Source: Flavobacteriales bacterium
GTDB lineage: Bacteria > Bacteroidota > Bacteroidia > Flavobacteriales > JABDKJ01
NCBI GenBank assembly: GCA_013002285.1
Contig: JABDKJ010000033.1
Location: forward strand, 1-64,000
Direction: 5' to 3'
DNA: 64,000 bases
This document shows positions 25,572-34,481 of this stretch, piece after piece; the stretch's first letter is position 1, and each line of letters opens with the position of its first letter. Position numbers and translations under genes: made by a program. The notes under the pieces were generated by a model, which saw only the letters and a list, made by a program, of their open reading frames with translations, was not told the DNA's origin and searched no databases.

Positions 25572-27274
25572 AATTTATTTGGTCATTTCTTTCTGTAATG
25601 ATCTGTGCTCTTGCTCAAGGTCAGATCTCCTATGTCTTTGAAGACAATAAGACCTTTACGTATGAAGAATGCATAGATGCGTATAAACATCTGGAAGAAA
25701 AATATCTGACCGTTGAATTGAAAGAATATGGACCTTCAGATTCAGGAAGGCCCATTCACCTTTTTGTCATGGGTGATGTTGACAAAGAGAATAAGCCGAC
25801 CATACTCATCAATAATGGAATTCATCCAGGAGAATCTTGTGGCATTGACGCTTCAATAAAATTCGCTGAAGACCTATTGAGTTCAGATAACACCATATTG
25901 AACCGAGTGAATATCTGTATTATTCCTGTTTACAATATTGGAGGTTGTTTGAATAGGAATACACATTCACGAGCCAATCAGAACGGTCCGGATGAACATG
26001 GTTTCCGAGGAAATGCACGCAACCTGGATCTGAACCGAGACTTTATAAAATGTGATAGTCGAAACACCGAAGCATTTTACAGGATATTTCAAGATTGGGA
26101 ACCGGAGATATTTGTAGATACGCATACTTCCAACGGAGCAGACTATCAATATGTGATGACCTTGATAGCTTCACAGGTAGACAAACTAAATCCTGAACTG
26201 AGGAATTTTGTTCGAGGGAGCATGCTGCCACACATGTTTAAAAGTATGGAGGATGTCTACCCTATGACACCTTATGTGAACACAATGGGCAGAACACCAG
26301 AAGAAGGTATAGCAGATTTCATAGACAGCCCCAGATTCGCAAGTGGATATGCTGCCCTTTTCAATTCCATCGGGTTCATTACTGAAACGCACATGCTAAA
26401 ACCTTATCGGGATCGTGTCCTTTCCACATATTACTTTCTAAATGAATTGACCAAATTCACAGCTGACAATGGAGAAAACCTGGTGCAACTCAAACGCAAG
26501 GCAGATAGACATACGAGGAAAAGCAAAGAGATCCAATTCAATTATCAATTGGATAGCACGCTTTACCAAATGATCGAGTTTAAAGGCTTCGAGCATTACT
26601 ACGAAAAGAGCTCTGTTACATTGCAAGATCAGTTGTACTATAGTAAAAATCCTAAAACCTTTCAGGTCAAGCAATTCTCAAATTATATTCCCAGAGACAC
26701 GGTCCAAGTACCTACATACTATATTATTCCTCAAGCCTGGAGAGAGGTAGTGGATCATTTGAAAATGCACAAAGTAAAAATGAAGCGTTTAAAAGAGGAT
26801 GCCGAAATAGAGGCCAATTTCTACTATATAGAAGATCATGAAACCAACCGCTCACCTTATGAGGGGCATTTCCTTCATAAGGATGTGGTTACACGAGATG
26901 AAACCCAAAAAGTACTTTTCTTGAAGGGAGACTATATTGTAAAAATGGATCAAGTGAAGAACCGATATATCGCTGAAAGTCTGGAACCTAGGACGGTTGA
27001 CTCCTTTTTTGTTTGGAATTATTTTGACGGCATTCTTCAGCAAAAGGAATGGTTCTCCGATTATGTATTTGACAAAGAAGCACAGGAGATCTTAGCCAAC
27101 GATCCGGAACTGGAAAGAGAATTCAGGAAGATGCAGAAAGAAGATGCTGATTTCGCCAAGAACCATTGGGCACAGCTTTACTACATTTATAAAGCTTCAG
27201 AATATTTTGAAAAAAGCGTATTCCGATATCCTGTTGCAAGAGTATTTAGGGAATTGGAAGTAGGGATGGAGTGA
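25568..27274 (+). CDS. M14-family zinc carboxypeptidase-like protein
   Basis: 568 residues with a signal peptide (MKFIWSFLSVMICALAQGQ). The M14 zinc motif HXXE is HPGES (H86, E89) and the distal ligand is H186 in FVDTHTSNG. NARNLDLNRDF contains the substrate-binding Asn/Arg, and the general-base Glu lies in GFITETHML. The C-terminal 250 residues are an extra domain without a recognised fold. It is predicted to be a periplasmic or secreted peptidase. The 4-base overlap with arsC shows co-expression, though the functional reason is unclear. It converges on a lipoprotein gene with a 2-base gap. Confidence 0.87.
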   Translation: MKFIWSFLSVMICALAQGQISYVFEDNKTFTYEECIDAYKHLEEKYLTVELKEYGPSDSGRPIHLFVMGDVDKENKPTILINNGIHPGESCGIDASIKFAEDLLSSDNTILNRVNICIIPVYNIGGCLNRNTHSRANQNGPDEHGFRGNARNLDLNRDFIKCDSRNTEAFYRIFQDWEPEIFVDTHTSNGADYQYVMTLIASQVDKLNPELRNFVRGSMLPHMFKSMEDVYPMTPYVNTMGRTPEEGIADFIDSPRFASGYAALFNSIGFITETHMLKPYRDRVLSTYYFLNELTKFTADNGENLVQLKRKADRHTRKSKEIQFNYQLDSTLYQMIEFKGFEHYYEKSSVTLQDQLYYSKNPKTFQVKQFSNYIPRDTVQVPTYYIIPQAWREVVDHLKMHKVKMKRLKEDAEIEANFYYIEDHETNRSPYEGHFLHKDVVTRDETQKVLFLKGDYIVKMDQVKNRYIAESLEPRTVDSFFVWNYFDGILQQKEWFSDYVFDKEAQEILANDPELEREFRKMQKEDADFAKNHWAQLYYIYKASEYFEKSVFRYPVARVFRELEVGME

Positions 27275-27276
27275 TA

Positions 27277-27840
27277 TTAAGGCACAATAAACCCATCCGT
27301 AGTCACCTTATTGCTCAAGTTCAGGTTTCGGTCAGCGAGCTGGATCTCAAAACGAATGGTATCTCCAGAAGAAAAATCAATAGGAGGAAAGGGAGCGAGT
27401 TTCACACGAATAGATCCTTCGAGATTTTTATCCGAACCTTCGGGGTCTAGCTTTGGTGTTCGATAATACAAAGGTTGAAAATCAGGATTTGCCGGACTTG
27501 GTGTCAAGTCATACAAATTCCATTGACTATTTTCAAACTGGTAGATATCTACAAAGAAATTGTAATGGAATTTATTGAAGGGATCGATGCTGTATTCAAA
27601 TTGCCCAAGCGTATCACCGGCATCAAAACCAATATTGCCATCTCCGTCTGTAAAATCGACTTCTAAGAATGCAGAATCCGTATAAACCACAAATTCTTTG
27701 TATTCAATAGCCGGGATCTCTGGAAATGAAACATCCTCTCTACACGAATTCAAGAGAACTGTACTCGCAGCAAGCAGGAATAAACTATTTTTCAGTAACC
27801 TTTGCACGGATCCAAATTTAAACATATTCATTGAATGCAT
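27277..27840 (-). CDS. Hypothetical lipoprotein
   Basis: A 187-residue (maximal) lipoprotein with lipobox VLLNSC. I chose the longest start, but the third Met (27825) makes the most ordinary signal peptide, MFKFGSVQRLLKNSLFLLAAS. The mature protein is beta-rich and acidic, with FLEVDFTDGDGNIGFDAGDT, a pattern seen in Bacteroidota lipoproteins of unknown function, and ends TDGFIVP. It is head to head with the LuxE-like gene; the two starts overlap or are separated by only 5 bases. Confidence 0.8.
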   Translation of the reverse strand: MHSMNMFKFGSVQRLLKNSLFLLAASTVLLNSCREDVSFPEIPAIEYKEFVVYTDSAFLEVDFTDGDGNIGFDAGDTLGQFEYSIDPFNKFHYNFFVDIYQFENSQWNLYDLTPSPANPDFQPLYYRTPKLDPEGSDKNLEGSIRVKLAPFPPIDFSSGDTIRFEIQLADRNLNLSNKVTTDGFIVP

Positions 27841-28835
27841 CTTTTTCCATAGAAGACCTCAATAGCGATCAATTGTTCACAATTGCATCGTCCTCTCATT
27901 TTAACGATACGGCATTGGAATTATTTCGGTTTCAAGCAGAAAAATGTTCCGTTTATAGGAATTACGTGAAGGCCTTAGGCATCCAGGCTTCTGCGATCTC
28001 AGAAGTTGAAAAGATCCCATTCCTACCTATTGAGTTCTTTAAAAGTCACGATGTCATTTTAGAAGCAAGTAAAGCAGAGATCATTTTTACCAGTAGTGGA
28101 ACATCAGGCCAAACTCCAAGCAGACATTTGGTTAGCGACATTTCGCTTTATAGGAAAAGCTTTACAAAAGGATTCGAATATTTCTATGGATCCGCTGAGG
28201 ACTATTGCATTTTAGCGTTACTCCCTTCCTACATGGACAGAGAAGGTTCTTCATTAATAATGATGGCAAAAGAATTAATGGAACTATCAGGGCATCAGGA
28301 AAATGAATTTTATCTGAATGACTTCGATGCTTTGGTGAAGGTGCTTAAAAAACTAAAAAAGAATGGACAGAAAACACTTCTAATTGGAGTGACCTTCGGA
28401 TTGCTCGACCTACTTGAAAAACATCAATTCGAATTTCCCGAACTTATCGTTATGGAAACAGGGGGAATGAAAGGTAGGAGAGAAGAATTGACTCGAAAAG
28501 AGGTTCATGCGATCATTAAAAAGGGATCTGGTATCGATAACGTTCACTCAGAATATGGAATGACTGAATTGCTTTCCCAAGCTTATTCAACTGGGGATGG
28601 CATCTTCAACTGCCCTCCTTGGATGAAAGTGTTGGCGCGAGACATCAATGACCCTTTTGCTTATACTACTACTGGTAAAACAGGAGGCCTCAATATTATC
28701 GATCTGGCAAACCTGAATTCTTGCGCATTTATTGCCACCCAAGATCTTGGAAGGGTTTTTGAAAATGGTTCTTTTGAAGTACTAGGCAGATATGACAACA
28801 GCGATGTTCGCGGATGCAACTTGATGGTAGTTTAA
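27831..28835 (+). CDS. LuxE-like acyl-protein synthetase
   Basis: 334 residues of the LuxE/PaaK branch of adenylate-forming enzymes. Visible are the phosphate-binding loop IIFTSSGTSGQTPSRH, the adenylate motif NVHSEYGMTELLSQAYS, and the tail VLGRYDNSDVRGCNLMV. LuxE activates a fatty acid for reduction in bioluminescence, but no luxC, luxD or luxAB partner is near, so the role is probably acyl transfer to another molecule. The start is a TTG at 27831. Its stop overlaps convergent tyrS by 4 bases. Confidence 0.82.
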   Translation: MNASFSIEDLNSDQLFTIASSSHFNDTALELFRFQAEKCSVYRNYVKALGIQASAISEVEKIPFLPIEFFKSHDVILEASKAEIIFTSSGTSGQTPSRHLVSDISLYRKSFTKGFEYFYGSAEDYCILALLPSYMDREGSSLIMMAKELMELSGHQENEFYLNDFDALVKVLKKLKKNGQKTLLIGVTFGLLDLLEKHQFEFPELIVMETGGMKGRREELTRKEVHAIIKKGSGIDNVHSEYGMTELLSQAYSTGDGIFNCPPWMKVLARDINDPFAYTTTGKTGGLNIIDLANLNSCAFIATQDLGRVFENGSFEVLGRYDNSDVRGCNLMVV

Positions 28836-30106
28836 ACCACCTTTGACAAAAAGTAATTCTTCTTTCCTCTTTGAAGAATAATATACTTTCCATTTATAAG
28901 ATCATCACCGGTCAGCATTTTTTCTTCTGTGACTTTCTGTTTATTGACGGATATTGAATTCTCCTTCAAAGCTCTCTTAGCCTCTCCTTTAGACTTTAGA
29001 AAGCCCGTTTGTTCTGACAGTGCATCAACGATATTCAACCCTGACGAAAGGTCTGCTGAAGCAATTTCGCCTTGAGGTACTCCCTCAAAAACAGATAGCA
29101 GATCATCTTCGGAGATCTGGTTCAACTGTTCTAAAGTACTTTTTCCGAAAAGGATGTTGGAAGCCGCCAAAGCCGCATCTAGATCTTGTTGTCCATGTAT
29201 CCTTATGGTCAATTCTTCAGCCAACGTTTTTTGCAGGATCCTTAAATGTGGTGCTTCATCATGTTCTTTTTCAAGGGCTTCTATTTCATCCTTTCCTTTC
29301 AATGAAAAAACTCTAATGAAATTCTTTATATCATCATCAGCGGCATTTAGCCAGTATTGATAGAACTTATAGGGTGATGTTTTCTTTTTATCCAACCAAA
29401 CATTACCACCCTGTGACTTTCCGAACTTTGTTCCATCAGCCTTTTTAATGAGCGGAGCAGTAAGCGCAAAAGCTTCTCCTTGAGCCTTTCTTCTGATCAA
29501 TTCGGTTCCGGTCACGATGTTACCCCATTGATCTGACCCACCCATTTGCACAAGGCAATCTTTCTCTTTATATAAATGATAGAAGTCGTATCCCTGGATC
29601 AATTGATAAGTGAACTCCGTAAATGAAAGGCCCGATTCCAATCTTGACTTCACCGAGTCTTTGGCCATCATATAATTTACCGTAATGTGCTTTCCAGCTT
29701 CACGAATGAATTCTAAAAAACCCATATCCTTGAACCAATCATAATTATTAATGATCTCAGCGGAATTTTCTCCGCTATCAAAATCAAGAAAATGCTCCAA
29801 TTGCTTTTGTTGGCAATCCAGATTATGCTGTATCGTTTCCGTATCCAAAAATTGTCTCTCTGTAGATCTTCCACTGGGGTCACCGACCATTCCTGTGGCT
29901 CCTCCGATTAAGGCATATGGCTTGTGCCCATGTTTCTGGAAGTGTACCAAAAGCATTATCGGAACTAGATTCCCAATATGCAGTGAATCTGCAGTGGGGT
30001 CAAAGCCAACATAACCAGCTGTCATTCCCTTGGCCAATTGCTCTTCAAGCCCAGGCATTTTATCCTGCACCATTCCTCTCCAAGTAAGTTCTTCTACAAA
30101 AGACAT
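28832..30106 (-). CDS. tyrS: Tyrosyl-tRNA synthetase
   Basis: Class I synthetase of 424 residues. It has the HIGH-type motif HIGN (43-46) in PTADSLHIGNLVP, the ATP-contact GGATGMVGDPSGRSTER, tyrosine-pocket YDFYHLYKE and QMGGSDQWGN, KFGKS in place of KMSKS near residue 230, and an S4-like RNA-binding domain at the C terminus (SKGEAKRALKENSISVNKQ). Length and order match bacterial TyrS. Confidence 0.97.
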   Translation of the reverse strand: MSFVEELTWRGMVQDKMPGLEEQLAKGMTAGYVGFDPTADSLHIGNLVPIMLLVHFQKHGHKPYALIGGATGMVGDPSGRSTERQFLDTETIQHNLDCQQKQLEHFLDFDSGENSAEIINNYDWFKDMGFLEFIREAGKHITVNYMMAKDSVKSRLESGLSFTEFTYQLIQGYDFYHLYKEKDCLVQMGGSDQWGNIVTGTELIRRKAQGEAFALTAPLIKKADGTKFGKSQGGNVWLDKKKTSPYKFYQYWLNAADDDIKNFIRVFSLKGKDEIEALEKEHDEAPHLRILQKTLAEELTIRIHGQQDLDAALAASNILFGKSTLEQLNQISEDDLLSVFEGVPQGEIASADLSSGLNIVDALSEQTGFLKSKGEAKRALKENSISVNKQKVTEEKMLTGDDLINGKYIILQRGKKNYFLSKVV

Positions 30107-30157
30107 CTTTCAATAAATTTTGGTAAAGATAAACAACCGAAACACCTGTGCCATCTC

Positions 30158-30176
30158 GTTCTGAATAATTTAGAAC
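30158..30176. promoter_or_regulatory. Near-perfect 19-base palindrome between tyrS and the AsmA-like gene
   Basis: GTTCTGAAT-a-ATTTAGAAC, 9-base arms with one mismatch, lies in the 198-base divergent gap. A possible tyrS -7 element (TATCTTTA on the minus strand, 30131-30124) is 27 bases away. No T-box, tRNA or other RNA element was recognised in the rest of this gap. Confidence 0.3.
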
Positions 30177-30304
30177 GCAATTAGATGTTCAGAAAATAAA
30201 AAGCAATTTCCTGTCGTTGCAATTAACACAGAGCTGTTGATGCGGGTAAATAGTTGGCTCGCCTTTTGCACCCTAATAACCTACCTTTCTGAATTAGCCC
30301 ATCT

Positions 30305-32887
30305 ATGTTCAAGAAGATCATAAAATATGGCCTTATTGCCTCAGTGGCATTCCTGACCCTCACGGGAATAGGTGCTTTATACGTCTATTTCAATCAAGAC
30401 GAGATCAAAGCATTGGCCATGGACAAGCTGAATGACAGCATTAATGGAAGCCTTACGATCAGTAATTCAGAAGCCAGCCTGCTCAGTTCTTTTCCGAAAG
30501 TGTCCATAGATCTGGAAGATCCATACTTGATCTCTGTGGCCGATACGCTCTTGGCCTGTGAAGAATTGCGACTTAAACTCAACATTTTCGATCTCATCAA
30601 AAAAGACTACAAGATCAGCGAATTGGATATCATCAATGGGGAAATAGAATTACGTAGTCTTGAAAATGGCGACCTTAATTTTGAGGTTTGGAAGACGGAC
30701 ACCTCCGAACGAGAAGAAAGCATAGCTTTTAAAATAGAGGACATTAAACTGAAAAACATTACCATCAATTATTTCGATGAAAGTGTTTCTAATGCATATT
30801 CTACAGAGATCGAAGAATTAGGAGCTGCATTGGAAACAAGCGAGGAAGTCTGGAAGATCGATCTTGATGGAGACCTCACTTCATTCAACTTTTTGGAAGA
30901 CACCACCCAACGTATCACTCAGCAAGGAATTGAATTAAGCGCCCAATTGACGTATGAAAATGATCAATTGACATTCAATGGTTTTAAGATCGATACTAAA
31001 AGAATAGAGATCGAAGGAAGTGGAGCACTGACAATGATCAAGGACCAGGAAGTTCTTTCACTGGAACTTGAAACAGCCACATCTCCAAATGGTCTGTTGA
31101 ACATTTTTGAACATTACTATGAGTTACCGGAAAACTATAAGACAGATGGTGAGGCCAACATCCTTTCAGATCTGTACTATGCATATGGAAAAAATAAGAC
31201 CCTTGAAATGAAGAACACCATTCAGATAAAAGATGGTGAATTCATTGAAACGGACTCAAAAGAGACGATCAGGAACATATCATTTCAAGGAGAATACAAC
31301 ATAGACAACGATCGCTCTGATATGATCATTCAAGAAATGATCTCTGAAATGGCACATGGGAATGTGGCAGTGAATGGTAAAGTATTGGACATACCCGACC
31401 CGAAGACAGACCTGAATTTTCAAGGTCAATTGGATCTAAGGGAGATCTCTCATTTCTTTTCTTTGGACAGCGTGCTTTTTGATGGGAAGATCAAATTCAA
31501 TAATACACTAAAAGGAGAATTCATATCGGAGGAGCTCAATTCTGAAAAGTGGATGAACAAAGCCGAAATAGAAGGCGAAGCCTCTCTGGAAAGGGGTGAA
31601 ATAGAATGGTTGGATCAAGATGTGCGAGTAAGTGACCTGTCAGGAAAAATGTTCTTTTCCAAAGACCACATTGCAGTCCAGGATCTTTCCGGGGACATGG
31701 AAAGTACCACCTTTAATTTGAATGGCACTTTAAGTAACACACTCAATTACTTCATAAAAGAAGACGAGAAACTTGTGATAGAAGCTTTTTTGGAAGCGGA
31801 CAGAGTTGACTTGAAAGAGTTCATCATTAGTACAGAAAATGAAGAGAACAGATCTCAACTCTCTCTACCAGAAAATGTTGAATTTAAGCTCAATTCCAAT
31901 ATTCAGGATCTGGTATTCAATGAATTCAAAGCAAAAAAACTAAAAGGACTATTATCCTATAAGAACAAACGTTTTGATGCCAATGACATTTCATTTAACA
32001 GTTGCCAAGGGGAAGTAAGCGGAAGATTGAGCATTACTGAAAAAGCAGAAGACAAATTCCTGGTTACGTGTGAGACTAGTGCAAAAGACCTCGATATTAA
32101 ACAAGTATTCCAAGGTTTTGCAAACTTCGACCAGGATTTCCTTACGGCCGAGCACCTTTCAGGAATAACCAGTTCAGATGTATATTTTCAAGGGATAATG
32201 GACCAATATCTGGATTTTAGGAAAAACACCATCGAGACTATCGCTGATATAAACTTAAAAGATGGTGAACTGATACAGCATCCGGCTATGAAAGAGATCG
32301 CTGCTTATTTGAGAAAGAAAAAACTGCTTAACCCTTTTTTAAAGATCGATGAATTTGAAGAGAATGTAAGGCATCTCTCTTTTTCAGAATTGGAAAATCG
32401 TATAGAGATCAAAGACTCAAAAATAAAGATCCCAAAAATGGAGATCAAGTCCAATGCCATGGATGCGAATATAAGCGGAGTCCATGGCTTTGATAATGAA
32501 GTAGATTATCGTATTGATTTCAGGATGCGCGAAATGTTGAAGCAACACGAAGAAGAGATAGAAGAGATCTATGTAGAAGATGACGGTACCGGCTCGCGCA
32601 TCTTCATAGCCATGAAGGGCCAGGTAGATGATATGGACATTTCTTTCGACAAAGAAAGTGCTCGAGCTAAAAGAAAGTCTGACCTTAAGAAAGCCAAAGA
32701 AGACCTCTTTAACATATTCAAAAAGCAAGACCCTGAAGAAAAGAAAGAGGAGAAGATCGAGATAAAATTAGAAGACCAGATCGTTCAGGACAAAAAGAAA
32801 AAGAAAAAAGGATTCGGCAAATTATTCGAAAAAGAAGAGGACGAACATGAGGCGATAGACTATGAGATCATAGACGATGAAGAGTGA
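30305..32887 (+). CDS. AsmA-like inner-membrane-anchored protein
   Basis: 860 residues with one N-terminal membrane helix (about 8-28) and a large periplasmic beta-rich region. The start NDSINGSLTISNSEASLLSSFPKVSIDLED is typical of AsmA proteins, which in other bacteria bridge the envelope and influence lipid traffic to the outer membrane. An AsmA-like C-terminal region lies about residues 560-790. The tail is unusually charged (KKQDPEEKKEEK, then KKKKKG, then glutamates). The gene is divergent from tyrS and starts a long rightward run of genes. Confidence 0.82.
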   Translation: MFKKIIKYGLIASVAFLTLTGIGALYVYFNQDEIKALAMDKLNDSINGSLTISNSEASLLSSFPKVSIDLEDPYLISVADTLLACEELRLKLNIFDLIKKDYKISELDIINGEIELRSLENGDLNFEVWKTDTSEREESIAFKIEDIKLKNITINYFDESVSNAYSTEIEELGAALETSEEVWKIDLDGDLTSFNFLEDTTQRITQQGIELSAQLTYENDQLTFNGFKIDTKRIEIEGSGALTMIKDQEVLSLELETATSPNGLLNIFEHYYELPENYKTDGEANILSDLYYAYGKNKTLEMKNTIQIKDGEFIETDSKETIRNISFQGEYNIDNDRSDMIIQEMISEMAHGNVAVNGKVLDIPDPKTDLNFQGQLDLREISHFFSLDSVLFDGKIKFNNTLKGEFISEELNSEKWMNKAEIEGEASLERGEIEWLDQDVRVSDLSGKMFFSKDHIAVQDLSGDMESTTFNLNGTLSNTLNYFIKEDEKLVIEAFLEADRVDLKEFIISTENEENRSQLSLPENVEFKLNSNIQDLVFNEFKAKKLKGLLSYKNKRFDANDISFNSCQGEVSGRLSITEKAEDKFLVTCETSAKDLDIKQVFQGFANFDQDFLTAEHLSGITSSDVYFQGIMDQYLDFRKNTIETIADINLKDGELIQHPAMKEIAAYLRKKKLLNPFLKIDEFEENVRHLSFSELENRIEIKDSKIKIPKMEIKSNAMDANISGVHGFDNEVDYRIDFRMREMLKQHEEEIEEIYVEDDGTGSRIFIAMKGQVDDMDISFDKESARAKRKSDLKKAKEDLFNIFKKQDPEEKKEEKIEIKLEDQIVQDKKKKKKGFGKLFEKEEDEHEAIDYEIIDDEE

Positions 32888-32971
32888 TATCTGTTGCATT
32901 TCCCCCTGAAAATCCCTTTATTTAGAGTCAAATTGCCGCCTATACCCGACTTCTACATTGTAGTTTATTAA

Positions 32972-34480
32972 ATGAGTATTTATTCCAAAAAGCAACGCTG
33001 GAAGATCATCCTGCTTATACTTGCTTTGCTCATCATAGTGGCATCTCTATGGTATGGCAGTTCAATTGTAAACAAGGTTAGGTCTGAGGAAAAAGAAAAG
33101 GTAGAACTTTGGAGCGAGGCCATTCAGAAAAAGAGTGAGTTGGTCCGCTATTACGAAGTGCTGTTCAAAGATCTTAGGGAAGAAGAGCGAAAAAAAGTAG
33201 AACTCTGGAGAGACGCCATGAAAATAAGTGTCAATCCAAACGTCATTGACATCCCTCCCATTACTACAAAAATATTATTAGGCAATAAGTCCATCCCGAC
33301 CATTATAACAGAAGCGGATAAAAAGACCATCAACACCTACGGTAATTTGGACCCTTCGAGAGAGAATGACCCTAAATATCTCAAAGAGCAGTTGAACATC
33401 ATGAAAGGTCAATATGAGCCATTGGAGATCAATGAGTATGGTATTCATCAGTATGTTTTCTATAAAGATTCCCGGATCATCACAGAACTTGAAGAAAAGA
33501 TGGATGCCCTGATCAATTCATTCATTTCTGAAACAGTCATCAATTCTGCATCTGTGCCTGTTATCCTCACCGGACCGAACGGTGAAAACGTTAGAAGTTT
33601 TGGAAATGTAGACTCCCTTGTCGTGAATGATCCAGCTCAATTGCAGCTAAAGCTCAAGTCTATGGCTGCTGAAAATACACCTATAGAGGTCGATCTGGGA
33701 GAAGGAGATCTATCATATATCTATTATGCTGAATCACTTGTGCTAAAGCAGCTTAAATTCTTCCCTCTTGTGCAGTTCATTATCATTGGACTTTTCCTTT
33801 TGATCGCCTATCTGATCTGGAGTACATTCAGAAAAGCAGAACAAGACCAAGTTTGGGTGGGTCTTGCAAAAGAAACAGCCCATCAATTGGGCACACCCCT
33901 TTCCTCTTTAATGGCTTGGGTCCAACTAATGGAGGCAAAAGATGTGGAACCAAGCATGGTTTCTGAACTCAACAAAGATGTTATGCGTTTAGAGACCATC
34001 ACTGATCGGTTTTCTAAGATCGGTTCAATGCCCGAACTAGATAAGGAGAATGTCTTTTCAGTACTTAGATCAACGATCAATTATCTGCAACCTCGCGTAA
34101 GTTCAAAGATCAATTTCAGTCTGAACGATGAGGACGGTTTTGACGCCATTGCAAAATTGAACAAACCACTGTTCAGTTGGGTCATAGAAAATATCTGTAA
34201 GAATGCGATAGACGCCATGAATGGTGAAGGCAGTATAGAGGTGAACGTGATAGACGAGATACAGGTCACTTATATCGACATCAGTGATACGGGGAAAGGC
34301 CTCCCTTCCAATTTACATAAACGCGTTTTTCAGCCTGGTTTCACAACTAAGAAAAGAGGCTGGGGACTTGGGCTCTCTCTTTCTAAAAGGATCATTGAGA
34401 ATTACCATGAGGGCAAGATCTTCGTTAAGCGCTCAGAAGTCGGAAAAGGCACTACCTTTAGGATAGTCCTCAACAAATAA
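32972..34480 (+). CDS. Histidine kinase with duplicated sensor domain
   Basis: 502 residues. Membrane helices at about 11-30 and 267-285 flank a periplasmic region of about 235 residues that contains an internal duplication. Residues 108-173 (IPTIITEADKK to IITEL) align with 205-260 (VPVILTGPNG to LVLKQ), sharing the pattern YGNLDP/FGNVDS, DPKYLKEQL/DPAQLQLKL and YVFYKDS/YIYYAES. A second short repeat, KVELWSEA (43-50) and KVELWRDA (75-82), precedes it. The kinase H-box is KETAHQLGTPLSSLMAW with H304, and the ATPase ends GWGLGLSLSKRIIENYH. No response regulator is adjacent, so it is an orphan kinase. Signal unknown. Confidence 0.88.
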   Translation: MSIYSKKQRWKIILLILALLIIVASLWYGSSIVNKVRSEEKEKVELWSEAIQKKSELVRYYEVLFKDLREEERKKVELWRDAMKISVNPNVIDIPPITTKILLGNKSIPTIITEADKKTINTYGNLDPSRENDPKYLKEQLNIMKGQYEPLEINEYGIHQYVFYKDSRIITELEEKMDALINSFISETVINSASVPVILTGPNGENVRSFGNVDSLVVNDPAQLQLKLKSMAAENTPIEVDLGEGDLSYIYYAESLVLKQLKFFPLVQFIIIGLFLLIAYLIWSTFRKAEQDQVWVGLAKETAHQLGTPLSSLMAWVQLMEAKDVEPSMVSELNKDVMRLETITDRFSKIGSMPELDKENVFSVLRSTINYLQPRVSSKINFSLNDEDGFDAIAKLNKPLFSWVIENICKNAIDAMNGEGSIEVNVIDEIQVTYIDISDTGKGLPSNLHKRVFQPGFTTKKRGWGLGLSLSKRIIENYHEGKIFVKRSEVGKGTTFRIVLNK

Positions 34481-34481
34481 T

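Noticed and set aside
30107..30304. T-box or other tRNA-sensing leader for tyrS
   Set aside because: T-boxes are not expected in Bacteroidota and no T-box core sequence is visible; only a 19-base palindrome.
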